Source of the DNA: Synechococcaceae bacterium WB4_1_0192
GTDB lineage: Bacteria > Cyanobacteriota > Cyanobacteriia > PCC-6307 > Cyanobiaceae
Direction of reading: 5' to 3'
Assembly: GCA_009926195.1 (NCBI GenBank)
Contig: RFPK01000101.1
Coordinates: forward strand, 1 to 7,250
DNA: 7,250 bases
Shown here: piece after piece, positions 1 through 5,300 of the stretch
Layout: each line of letters begins with the position of its first letter
How positions within the stretch are numbered: the first letter of the stretch is position 1
Translations under genes and position numbers: made by a program
Notes under the pieces: model-generated
Databases searched by the model: none
What the model was told of the DNA's origin: nothing
What the model saw: only the letters and a program-made list of their open reading frames with translations

Positions 1-181
1 CCTTTGCCAGGCCGGGAATGTCGGCCTTGAACAGGTAGGTGCCATCGCTTTCGCAGATATCCACGCGGGGCCCCCACTCGCCGATCGCCAGACCGGCGCC
101 AAACCGTGGCAATGGCAGGGCCATGGCGCGATCCACCATGGCTTCGATGTCAGACAGGGGCTCCCATTTGATCAGGCCCAT
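1..181 (-). CDS. Hsp20 / alpha-crystallin family small heat-shock protein (5' part only)
   Basis: Small heat-shock proteins are ATP-independent holdases that form cytoplasmic oligomers and keep unfolding proteins soluble. Only the first 60 residues lie in the window; the gene runs off the left edge. The start is ATG at 181-179. The N-terminus (MGLIKWEPLSDIEAMVDRAM) is the short 'W-x-P ... E-x-M' arm typical of bacterial Hsp20, and residues 39-59 read PRVDICESDGTYLFKADIPGL, the first strands of the alpha-crystallin domain. A GAGG ribosome-binding site sits 8 bases before the ATG. It overlaps a short palindrome (CTCACAGTGAG, 191-201). No CIRCE element was seen upstream. An RHH gene on the same strand ends 108 bases before this start. 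The family call is safe; the subclass is not determined. Confidence 0.88.
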   Translation of the reverse strand, partial: MGLIKWEPLSDIEAMVDRAMALPLPRFGAGLAIGEWGPRVDICESDGTYLFKADIPGLAK

Positions 182-190
182 CGGTAATGC

Positions 191-201
191 CTCACAGTGA
201 G
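191..201. repeat. Short palindrome overlapping the hsp20 ribosome-binding site
   Basis: CTCAC-A-GTGAG is a perfect 5-bp inverted repeat with a one-base centre. On the minus strand it overlaps the GAGG ribosome-binding site of the Hsp20 gene, 9 bases before its ATG. It could be a protein-binding site or a small structure near the RBS. It is short enough to be chance. Confidence 0.3.
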
Positions 202-289
202 ATAACGACACTGCCAAGCTAGAAATCAGGGCCAGGAGCCAGGCAACGGGACCAGGATCTGCGGCAGAGTCGCAGCAGTGAAAGCCGCC

Positions 290-520
290 CTAGAAACCAT
301 CATGGGGGAAGGAATCACGGCGCAGTTGATCGGCCTGCCGCTCCAACCAGTAGCAGGCGAGATTGGAGAGGGAGCGCCCCTGCTGATCACTGCGCTGCAC
401 CAGGGTGTCATACAGGTTCCAGGGCACGGTGATCGTGAGGCGCTGGGGCTTGCGGAAGGCATAGCCATCGGCGGGGCCCACACAGTCCCCGCCTAGCGAA
501 CCACGTTGATGAAGAGCCAT
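290..520 (-). CDS. Small ribbon-helix-helix (CopG/MetJ-type) DNA-binding protein
   Basis: Predicted 76-residue protein from ATG 520; an in-frame TTG at 544 would add 8 residues, and a TAA at 550-548 caps the frame. Neither start has a convincing ribosome-binding site. Residues about 24-62 fit the RHH fold. A short beta strand (QRLTITVP) is followed by helix A (WNLYDTLVQRSDQQ), a turn (GRSLSNL) and helix B (ACYWLERQA). Such proteins dimerise through the strand, which inserts into the major groove, and usually act as small repressors or antitoxins. The turn GRSLSNL is identical to that in the RHH protein at 4387-4581, so the two are probably paralogs. No toxin-like partner is adjacent; the next gene downstream is hsp20, 108 bases away on the same strand. 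Regulation of hsp20 by this protein is only a guess. Confidence 0.68.
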   Translation of the reverse strand: MALHQRGSLGGDCVGPADGYAFRKPQRLTITVPWNLYDTLVQRSDQQGRSLSNLACYWLERQADQLRRDSFPHDGF

Positions 521-544
521 CGTCTGGGGCGGAACATTGAGCAA

Positions 545-780
545 ACATTAAGCCCGCTGCCCCCCCCCGCGATACCCCATTTGGGGGCAGAACGCTTGTG
601 GAATTGAGGAAAAGCCAGATCAGCACTGAGACCTGGAGACATCACGTCATAAGTCAGGGCAACAATTCACGGCGTTATCGCAGCGTGGTTAGAGCAGAAG
701 TGCTGCCCAATGCCGCACAGTGCCGTCCGGGATGTCTCAGTCACTGCAGTGTGCGCCCGGGCAGGCCTGCCGGCTCAGGA
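545..780. other. Non-coding gap between two minus-strand genes
   Basis: No supported gene lies here on either strand. It presumably holds the promoter of the RHH gene and the 3' end of the longer minus-strand transcript. Visible structure is limited to the nine-base C tract (560-568), the CCCCATTTGGGG repeat and a perfect 12-bp palindrome GGCAGGCCTGCC at 760-771, just past the stop at 781. That palindrome has no loop and no T-run on the minus strand, so it is not a convincing intrinsic terminator. No clear -35/-10 pair was found. Confidence 0.5.
560..568. repeat. Nine-base C/G homopolymer upstream of an RHH gene
   Basis: There is a run of nine C on the plus strand (nine G on the minus strand). 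It lies 40 bases upstream of the ATG at 520, or 16 bases upstream of the alternative TTG at 544, of the minus-strand RHH gene. Tracts of this length are prone to slipped-strand length change. Just beyond it, 575-586 reads CCCCATTTGGGG, a 5-bp inverted repeat with a two-base centre. Confidence 0.6.
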
Positions 781-1077
781 TCACCACATCGGACAACGCC
801 AGCCGCCCATCCCATGGGGCCCGATCGCCGGCATCATCGAGCGGCAGCGATCGAGATCCTGGAGGCTGCCGGCGCGATCCAGGCAGCGCAGTTGATCCTG
901 CAGCAGGACCTGCTGCTGGCGGCTCAGCTGTTGCAATTGCAGCCGCTGCTGGTTGAGCAGCTGGCCAGCAGTGGGAGTCTGGGCAAGCGCGGGCGGGAGC
1001 GACAGAGCACCCAGGCTGAGGGCGGCACCCGTCGTCCAGGCGCTGATCAGCGGCGTGCAACGGTTCAGGCGGGTCAT
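781..1077 (-). CDS. Secreted small Gln-rich protein with three cysteines, function unknown
   Basis: Predicted 98-residue protein from ATG 1077. An in-frame TTG at 1110 would overlap the preceding gene and put 11 residues before a good signal peptide, so ATG is preferred. Residues 1-32 form a Sec signal peptide: basic start (MTRLNR), hydrophobic core (GAALSLGALSL) and a cleavage site after ALA-32. The mature part starts with a Gln/Leu-rich helix (about 39-62, LLNQQRLQLQQLSRQQQ), likely a coiled coil. A helix-hairpin-like segment with C65 and C78 follows, then C95 near the C-terminus (GGWRCPMW). The C-x12-C spacing in two helices suggests a disulfide in the periplasm. It lies 25 bases after the cysteine-rich gene on the same strand and is probably the last gene of that operon. 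I do not recognise a named family. Confidence 0.6.
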   Translation of the reverse strand: MTRLNRCTPLISAWTTGAALSLGALSLPPALAQTPTAGQLLNQQRLQLQQLSRQQQVLLQDQLRCLDRAGSLQDLDRCRSMMPAIGPHGMGGWRCPMW

Positions 1078-1102
1078 GGTCGTACTTGCAAAGGACTGAG
1101 GA

Positions 1103-1411
1103 TCAGGCAAGGGGGGCGGGTCGCAGCCTGCTGCGGCGGGCGTTTTCTTCGAGGTCGCAGGGCTGGTACTCGCCGCAGATCTGATCGCGGCCGGTGTAGG
1201 GCCACAGGGCGATCGGCAGTTGCATCGCCGCCAGGCTCTGGCTGTTCGGATAGGGCGCGAAGTTGAGCGCTGCGCCGCTGAGCTCCACGCTCTCGAGGCT
1301 GTAATGCGCGGGCGCCCGGCGGATGCAGGGAGCGATCGAGCCGAGGCTGGTCATGTCCAGGCCATGGCTCTGATCCCAGTAGGCGCAGGTGTGGCAGTGC
1401 TGCGTGTTCAT
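1103..1411 (-). CDS. Small cysteine-rich protein, possible zinc-binding, function unknown
   Basis: Predicted 102 residues from ATG 1411; a GTG at 1432, only 3 bases after the stop of the upstream gene, would give 109 residues and is a real alternative. Numbering from the ATG, C6-x2-C9 (HCHTCAYWD) opens the protein, C29 lies in PCIRRAP, and W70-P precedes C79-G and C85 near the C-terminus (DQICGEYQPCD). This order (CxxC-x-Y/W, C-R-x-x-P, W-P, C-G-E) resembles small four-cysteine domain proteins common in bacteria and phages. Metal binding is inferred from the spacing, not shown. It has no signal peptide, so it is probably cytoplasmic. No ribosome-binding site is visible, but the tight spacing to the SpoIIAA-like gene suggests coupled translation. 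Confidence 0.6.
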   Translation of the reverse strand: MNTQHCHTCAYWDQSHGLDMTSLGSIAPCIRRAPAHYSLESVELSGAALNFAPYPNSQSLAAMQLPIALWPYTGRDQICGEYQPCDLEENARRSRLRPAPLA

Positions 1412-1435
1412 GGCGGTGGTTCTGACATTCACGAT

Positions 1436-2161
1436 TCAGGCGCTGGCGATCCATTCCTGGGCCGCCAGCAGGTCGGCAGCGGCGAAGCTGCGGCGGTTGG
1501 CCTGAGCGAAGGGCCGCAGCAGCCGCTGCGCCAGGGATTGGCGGCCGTCGCCACTCACCACGGCCAGCCGCTGCGGCAGCTGCCGGTACTCGCGGATCAG
1601 GGCGAGGTGCTGACGCAGGGCACCGAGACCCTGCCAGCCCTCGAACTGCCGCAGATCCAACAGGACCCGCGGTTCAGCCACACCGCTGAACAGCTGAGCC
1701 AGGTCGTCCTCGATACGGCTGTAGGCCTCGGGATCGAGCTGGCCGATCAGGGTCACGCTGATCACATCGCCCTGCCGATCGACATGGATCGTGCCGAGGG
1801 CCTCGCTCAGCCAGCGCCGGGCTGTATCCAGCTCCGCCGAGGGGAAGATCCGCAGCGGGCAGGGCAACAGCACCGCCAGGGCCCGCAGACCATGGCGCAT
1901 CCAGGCGTGGTCGGTGACCACCGCCAGCCGCTCAAAACCATCCCAGTAGCGAAGCCCCAGGCCGGTGTCGTCCCAGGCGGCGGCAAAGCTGAAGCCCTCG
2001 AAGTCGGACTCGAACACCAGCAGCGCCTTGATGTGGTCGTATTCGGCGATAGCGTCGCGAATCGCCGGCGCCGCCACCCGCTCCACGTCGTCACCGCTGA
2101 GCCGGCCGTGGCAGCGGAAGCCCACCGTGCCAGCGGGCAGGTCGTTGAGCAGATCAATCAT
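1436..2161 (-). CDS. Tandem SpoIIAA-like (STAS-related, PF11964-type) protein
   Basis: 241 residues from ATG 2161. Residues 1 to about 120 match the SpoIIAA-like family well. Landmarks are MIDLLNDLP at the start, the strand KALLVFESDFEGF, the acidic-aromatic stretch GLRYWDGFERLAVVTDHAW and the ending RIFPSAELDTARRWL. Residues about 122-240 look like a second, diverged copy. It has IHVDRQGDVISVTLIGQLD, then RVLLDLRQFEGWQG, LPQRLAVVSGD and a closing DLLAAQEWI. Members are small cytoplasmic proteins with an anti-sigma-antagonist-like fold; their partners are mostly unknown. Most family members have one domain, so the fused pair is notable. The start overlaps the last 8 bases of the capA-like gene (ATGATTGA), a classic coupling arrangement that also supports this start. 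No kinase, phosphatase or sigma factor gene is nearby. Confidence 0.85.
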   Translation of the reverse strand: MIDLLNDLPAGTVGFRCHGRLSGDDVERVAAPAIRDAIAEYDHIKALLVFESDFEGFSFAAAWDDTGLGLRYWDGFERLAVVTDHAWMRHGLRALAVLLPCPLRIFPSAELDTARRWLSEALGTIHVDRQGDVISVTLIGQLDPEAYSRIEDDLAQLFSGVAEPRVLLDLRQFEGWQGLGALRQHLALIREYRQLPQRLAVVSGDGRQSLAQRLLRPFAQANRRSFAAADLLAAQEWIASA

Positions 2162-3228
2162 GGCGAGGCGTGCGCAGCTGGAGGCGCAACCTATGGAGGG
2201 TCCGGCGGCACAACGGCCGGCGCCCTGGGTCCGCCCTCAGAACGCGGCGCCACTGCGGCAGAGCGGCTCCAACCGCCAGGCGGCGATGAAGCTGAAAGGG
2301 ATTCAGCGTCAGGCCCAGCAATGCACCGGTGTCGAGATCGAGATCCAGCAGGTGGCAGCAGACCAGATCCGAGCGCCAGGGACCGTGGGGCGGCAGTCCC
2401 TCGCTGTCGTTGATCAGGTCGCCGCAGCCGTAGAGGATCAGCTTGCCGGCATGGATCTCCAGCGGCAGCGGATGGTGCGACGAATGGCCGTAAACCACGT
2501 CGACCTCCGCCAGATCGATCAGCTGCCGTGCCAGCCAGCGGTGCGCCTCCGGTACCACCGGCACCCAGTTCGCACCCCAGTACAGCGCCACCACGACCCG
2601 ATCACCGCGGCAACGCTGACGGCGGATGCAACCGCTCATCCACTTGGCGGTACCGCGATCAATCGCCGGTAGCAGGGCCACGCCGGGCTGATCCAACCGG
2701 GCGCCCCAGGTGAGGGGGACACCGCTGCTGGCCAGGGCCCAGGCGAACAGCAGCAGCCGACCACCTTCGGGCAGGGGGAGACGCGCCGGCCCCTGGACCT
2801 GGCGCAGGCTGCGCAGGGTTTGGGCCAGGCCGTTGAGACCCCAGTGGAGGACGTGATTGTTGGCCAGGCAGCAAGCATCGATGCCGGCGGCCTGCAGGCA
2901 GACCACATTGGCAGGATGGAGCCGATAGTGCACCGCCTTGCCCGGCCAGAGCCGATCGGCGGTGGTGACGGCGGCCTCGAGATTGACGATGCGTAGATCC
3001 GGCTGCAACGCCACCAGCAGCGGCAGCGCCTCCCCCCCAGGGATCGGCGGCTACCATCAGTGTCGCAATCGGACCGTGGCATCGCTCCGCCAGCTCGACG
3101 TAGTAGCGGGCATCGCGGACGTATGGCTCATGCAGAACCGGATCACAGTGGCTGGCCATGCACTGATCCAGGCCGCGGCCGAGCAGCACATCACCGCCGA
3201 GCAGCAGCCTCAGGGGTGACGGTGCCAC
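2154..3228 (-). pseudogene. CapA-family (PGA_cap, metallophosphatase-like) gene with +1 frameshift
   Basis: CapA-family proteins have a calcineurin-like metallophosphatase fold and are linked to poly-gamma-glutamate or envelope polymer export; the reaction of most homologs is unknown. From GTG 3228 the frame reads LRLLLGGDVLLGRG at residues 7-18, then DARYYVELAERCHGPI and DPW (62-64). It then enters a run of seven G (3032-3038). Skipping one G restores the second frame, GEALPLLVALQPDLRIVNLE. The restored protein would be 357 residues. All family landmarks are present: GDV (12-14), NLEAAVT (82-88), NNH (124-125 region), WGANW (217-221), GHSSHHP (247-253) and YGCGD (266-270). Read without a shift, translation stops at 2659 after 189 residues. 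The conserved motifs argue for recent damage, a sequencing error, or slippage. The GTG start overlaps the small membrane gene by 19 bases and is uncertain. Confidence 0.88.
3032..3038 (-). repeat. Seven-G tract at the capA frameshift point
   Basis: On the minus strand the sequence is TGG GGG GGA GGC. The conserved downstream reading needs TGG GGG GAG GCG, that is six G instead of seven. The tract is therefore the exact place where the two halves of the CapA protein fall out of frame. It is long enough for polymerase or replication slippage. Confidence 0.9.
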
Positions 3229-3401
3229 CGCTGTTTCAGAGCGGCCAGCAGAAAGACCAGCAGGCCGGCGGCGACCAACGCCAGGCTCAGCGGCGTGGCC
3301 ATGGGCACCGGCATCACGGGAACCTGGGGCATGGCGACCGGGTGCAGCGACTCCACCGGCGTAGGGAGGTGCGGGCAACAGGGCGATGACTGCTGCGCCA
3401 T
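3210..3401 (-). CDS. Small single-span membrane protein, function unknown
   Basis: Predicted 63 residues from ATG 3401. A shorter 40-residue form from ATG 3332 (MPQVPVMPVPMATPL) and longer ones from 3428, 3461 or 3488 are possible, and no start has a clear ribosome-binding site. The C-terminal part has a strong membrane helix (LSLALVAAGLLVFLLAAL) followed by a basic tail KQRWHRHP, so the tail should face the cytoplasm. The middle is rich in Pro, Met and Val. Its stop at 3210-3212 lies inside the start of the capA-like gene, a 19-base overlap, so the two would be co-translated. The sequence also overlaps the frame that supports the CapA start, so the gene rests on the transmembrane helix and position. 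It has no recognised family. Confidence 0.5.
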   Translation of the reverse strand: MAQQSSPCCPHLPTPVESLHPVAMPQVPVMPVPMATPLSLALVAAGLLVFLLAALKQRWHRHP

Positions 3402-3506
3402 CAACGGGTGAATCCCGCTGATGTGCATCGCAATCGCAGCAGCAACGGCTCCGCCAGCCATCGGCTCGTCAACCTGCAGGAACCACACCTCTGCGATGAC
3501 ATCGCC

Positions 3507-4037
3507 ATGGCCAGCGGCAACGGCTCATTCATGCTGGAGTCGCCCGCGTTCAGCGACGGGGGGCTGATCCCGAGCCTGCACAGCGGTGAGGGCCTGGACC
3601 TCTCTCCGCCGCTGCGCTGGCGCGGCGCCCCGGCCGGCACCCGCAGCTACGCCCTGGTGATGGACGACCCGGACGCGCCCACGGGCCCCTGGCTGCACTG
3701 GCTGCTGTTCAACATCCCGGCCCAGCTGCAACGGCTACCGGCAGGGCTGGAGCGCAGCCCGGAGCTGCCGAACGGCGCTCGCCACGGCCGCTGCTGGGGT
3801 GTGAGCACCTTCCAGCGCCTCGGCTATCAGGGCCCACTGCCACCGGCGGGGCGCGCCCACCGCTATCGCTTCCAGCTGCACGCCCTCGATCAGGTGCTGG
3901 AGCTGCCGCCGGGTTGCACGGTGGCAGATCTTCAGCGGGCGATGGCAGGGCACGTGCTCGGATGCACCGAGCTGATCGGGCTGTACGCCTGCGGGACCAC
4001 GCAACACCCACCCCAGGTGCGACAAGGTGCGGCATAG
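3507..4037 (+). CDS. PEBP / Raf-kinase-inhibitor-like protein (YbhB/YbcL family)
   Basis: 176 residues from ATG 3507; ATG 3531 (MLESPAFSDGG) is also plausible, and the frame is open back to a GTG at 3408. No start has a good ribosome-binding site. The bacterial PEBP signature is complete: SPAFSDGGLIP near the start, LSPPLRW (32-38), the DDPDAP anion-binding loop (53-58), W62 and H64-W65, GYQGP (106-110), HRYRFQLHAL (118-127) and the C-terminal GHVLGCTELIGLY. Members bind phosphorylated or anionic ligands in a small pocket, but bacterial functions are poorly defined. Length is normal for the family. No signal peptide is seen, so it should be cytoplasmic. It is divergent from the minus-strand operon. 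Its stop lies within a repeat cluster that precedes the next gene, so its transcript may run on into the RHH genes. Confidence 0.92.
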   Translation: MASGNGSFMLESPAFSDGGLIPSLHSGEGLDLSPPLRWRGAPAGTRSYALVMDDPDAPTGPWLHWLLFNIPAQLQRLPAGLERSPELPNGARHGRCWGVSTFQRLGYQGPLPPAGRAHRYRFQLHALDQVLELPPGCTVADLQRAMAGHVLGCTELIGLYACGTTQHPPQVRQGAA

Positions 4038-4074
4038 TGCCGCATCGCACCGTAAAGTCGTTCCGATGCGGCAA
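4026..4074. promoter_or_regulatory. TGCGGCA inverted/direct repeat cluster, candidate operator of the first RHH gene
   Basis: Three copies of one 7-mer lie between the PEBP stop and the RHH start. They are TGCGGCA at 4028-4034, its complement TGCCGCA at 4038-4044 and TGCGGCA again at 4067-4073. The last two form a perfect 10-bp inverted repeat (TGCCGCATCG / CGATGCGGCA) with 16 bases between. The first two form a 7-bp inverted repeat around the stop codon TAG. GGTGCG and CGCACC (4026-4031, 4046-4051) add an outer pair. A TAAAGT at 4053-4058 between the arms is a possible -10 box (4 of 6 matches). Autoregulation by the RHH protein is an inference from the usual behaviour of that family. Confidence 0.55.
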
Positions 4075-4088
4075 CCAGGGATAAGACC

Positions 4089-4094
4089 GGGGAG
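4089..4094 (+). promoter_or_regulatory. Ribosome-binding site deciding the GTG start at 4101
   Basis: GGGGAG lies 6 bases before the GTG at 4101. It is one of the few good Shine-Dalgarno sequences in the window and fixes this start. Confidence 0.7.
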
Positions 4095-4100
4095 CAACTC

Positions 4101-4352
4101 GTGACGGGCCGCAAACAACTGTCGATGGTGCTTCCGGCAGCCCTGCTTGCCGCTATCAAGCAGCGAGCCTCCAGCAGGGGACAGAGCATCACCGCCTACA
4201 TCACCGGCTTGGTCGAGCAGGATCTGACCACCCCGCCGGCTGAACCAGATGACCAAAGTGAGCAAGAACTGGTTGAGCAGCTTCAACAGCTGGAACGACG
4301 GGTGACGAAGCTGGAGCAACAGGACACCCAAAACCATCTACAGAGCATGTAG
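4101..4352 (+). CDS. RHH (CopG-type) regulator with C-terminal coiled coil
   Basis: 83 residues from GTG 4101, supported by GGGGAG 6 bases upstream. Residues 5-45 look like a ribbon-helix-helix domain. The strand is KQLSMVLP, helix A is AALLAAIKQRASSR, the turn is GQSITAY and helix B is ITGLVEQDL. An acidic Pro/Asp/Glu linker follows (about 46-54), then a heptad-like helix (ELVEQLQQLERRVTKLEQQ, about 55-74) that probably forms a dimeric coiled coil. Such a layout fits a small repressor or an antitoxin-like protein, but no toxin gene follows; the next gene encodes another RHH protein 34 bases away. The repeat cluster before the gene is a likely binding site. Its stop codon TAG overlaps the next repeat set. 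The exact family is not recognised. Confidence 0.78.
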   Translation: MTGRKQLSMVLPAALLAAIKQRASSRGQSITAYITGLVEQDLTTPPAEPDDQSEQELVEQLQQLERRVTKLEQQDTQNHLQSM

Positions 4353-4388
4353 GAGGATGTAGTGATGGCTTGCAGAGCCCCTCTACAT
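4338..4388. promoter_or_regulatory. Helically phased CTACA/TGTAG repeats before the second RHH gene
   Basis: CTACA at 4338-4342, TGTAG at 4348-4352 and TGTAG at 4358-4362 start exactly 10 bases apart. The last two share ATGTAG (4347 and 4357). A further CTACAT at 4383-4388 runs into the start codon at 4387. Ten-base phasing puts the sites on one face of the helix, as in known RHH operators. The set starts inside the end of the upstream RHH gene and ends in the start of the next, so bound protein could control the second gene. Confidence 0.5.
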
Positions 4389-4581
4389 GACGCAGTCCAA
4401 GCCCGAGAGCTTCACGCGAGCCCCCCGCGGCCGCGGGCGGGCAAGTCGCATCAGCGTGAGCCTGCACGACAGCCTGTTCAGACAGTTAGAGGAGCTGGCA
4501 CACGCGGAGGGACGCAGTCTCAGCAACCTCTGTGCTCACTTGATCGAAACGGCCCTGACGGACCATCGAGGGTCCTCATAG
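4387..4581 (+). CDS. Small ribbon-helix-helix DNA-binding protein
   Basis: 64 residues from ATG 4387, the only usual start after an in-frame TGA at 4363-4365. Residues 1-19 are a basic, Arg/Gly-rich arm (RAPRGRGRAS) that could contact DNA. Residues about 19-57 form an RHH domain: strand RISVSLH, helix A DSLFRQLEELAHAE, turn GRSLSNL and helix B CAHLIETAL. The turn is identical to that of the RHH protein at 290-520. No ribosome-binding site precedes this ATG, but a strong AGGAGG at 4351-4356 serves a different frame (see findings). The gene follows another RHH gene by 34 bases and is closed by the terminator at 4704-4728. It is likely a repressor; its targets are unknown. Confidence 0.75.
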   Translation: MTQSKPESFTRAPRGRGRASRISVSLHDSLFRQLEELAHAEGRSLSNLCAHLIETALTDHRGSS

Positions 4582-4703
4582 CCTCCCGATCGGCGCTAGA
4601 CAGGGAATACCGCCGAGGTGGCAGCGCGGCCATCAGCGCCCCCACTGATTCAGGCCGGCGGCAATGGGCGCCTGCAGAGGCCGACCATTCCTCACACCAC
4701 CCC

Positions 4704-4728
4704 GCCCCGGCCAACGCCGGGGCTTTTT
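4704..4728 (+). terminator. Rho-independent terminator of the RHH transcript
   Basis: GCCCCGGC (4704-4711), loop CAAC, GCCGGGGC (4716-4723), then five T. The 8-bp GC-rich stem with a four-base loop and T-run is a textbook intrinsic terminator on the plus strand. The other strand would have no T-run after the stem. The 4582-4703 stretch before it, downstream of the RHH stop, shows no gene or clear structure. Confidence 0.9.
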
Positions 4729-4739
4729 GATGGGCCGGC

Positions 4740-5153
4740 TCAGGGCTCAGGGGTGTCGGTGTCGCTGGCGCCGCCCTGCACCTGTTCGCGGGCCCAGCGG
4801 GCCAGGGCCTCATAGCGCTCATGCAGCTGATCGCGCTGCTGCTCCGCCATCTCTTCAAGATCGAGCAGAGTGTTGTGAGCGCCGCGAGTGGCGCGGATCA
4901 ACTCATCGATCTTGATCTGCAGAGCCTCGCTGTCGCGATTCTGGGTGTTCTGAATCACGAACACCATCAGAAAGGTGATGATCGTTGTAGCGGTGTTAAT
5001 CACCAATTGCCAGGTATCGCTGAAGCCGAACAGCGGCCCCGTGGCCAGCCACAGCAGCACCACCAGCACAGCCACGCTGAAGCTGATCGGCCGGCCGCTG
5101 GCCCGTGCCACCTGCCGGGCAAACCAGCCATACCAGCGAAACGGAGCCCTCAC
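4740..5153 (-). CDS. Low-affinity iron permease family membrane protein (PF04120 type)
   Basis: 137 residues from GTG 5153; a GTG 11 codons further upstream is an alternative. The family is named after yeast Fet4 low-affinity iron uptake, but the short bacterial members are not proven transporters. After a basic N-terminus (FRWYGWFARQVARASGRP), two membrane helices are seen: about 25-44 (SFSVAVLVVLLWLATGPLFG) and 48-67 (WQLVINTATTIITFLMVFVI). The family signature follows at 66-88, VIQNTQNRD then ALQIKIDELIRA. The C-terminal half is a soluble, Glu/Gln-rich helix (LEEMAEQQRDQLHERYEAL). It converges with the RHH transcript, whose terminator lies 12 bases beyond its stop, and is divergent from the plus-strand gene at 5301. 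The open frame continues far upstream, but that part is the antisense of the nitroreductase. Confidence 0.9.
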   Translation of the reverse strand: MRAPFRWYGWFARQVARASGRPISFSVAVLVVLLWLATGPLFGFSDTWQLVINTATTIITFLMVFVIQNTQNRDSEALQIKIDELIRATRGAHNTLLDLEEMAEQQRDQLHERYEALARWAREQVQGGASDTDTPEP

Positions 5154-5300
5154 ACCACCAGCCTGACCGGGCAGCACCTCCCTGACGGATCCGTGCCGCG
5201 GCCGTGGTGCCTCAACCCTGCTGCATCCCGGCCGCAGGGCCATCCCCAGCCGGGAGCGATCCCCCAGGCTGACGCCAGAACAGCAGGTTGGTGCCGCGCG
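5154..5300. promoter_or_regulatory. Divergent intergenic region between iron permease and plus-strand genes
   Basis: These 147 bases must hold the promoters for both flanking transcription units. They are GC-rich and no convincing -35/-10 pair is visible. GGGAGCGATCCC (5252-5263) is a small 4-bp stem with a GCGA loop. Nothing else stands out. Confidence 0.4.

Noticed and set aside
760..771. GGCAGGCCTGCC palindrome as terminator of the minus-strand operon
   Set aside because: It has no loop-forming centre and no T-run on the minus strand; a 12-bp GC palindrome can occur by chance in such GC-rich DNA.
598..1266. Plus-strand open frame of 222 codons
   Set aside because: It is opposite the secreted and cysteine-rich genes; it is Arg/Gly-rich low-complexity sequence with no domain.
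1220..2413. Plus-strand open frame of 397 codons
   Set aside because: It runs antisense to the SpoIIAA-like gene and neighbours; it has no recognisable domain and is explained by high GC content and the codon pattern of the opposite strand.
4101..4581. Toxin-antitoxin module made of the two RHH genes
   Set aside because: Both products look like DNA-binding proteins; neither resembles a known toxin family and nothing toxin-like follows before the terminator.
4362..4730. 122-codon frame with a strong AGGAGG
   Set aside because: It overlaps the RHH gene out of frame and reads through the intrinsic terminator, ending just after the T-run; its composition is not protein-like. The AGGAGG itself is kept as a finding.
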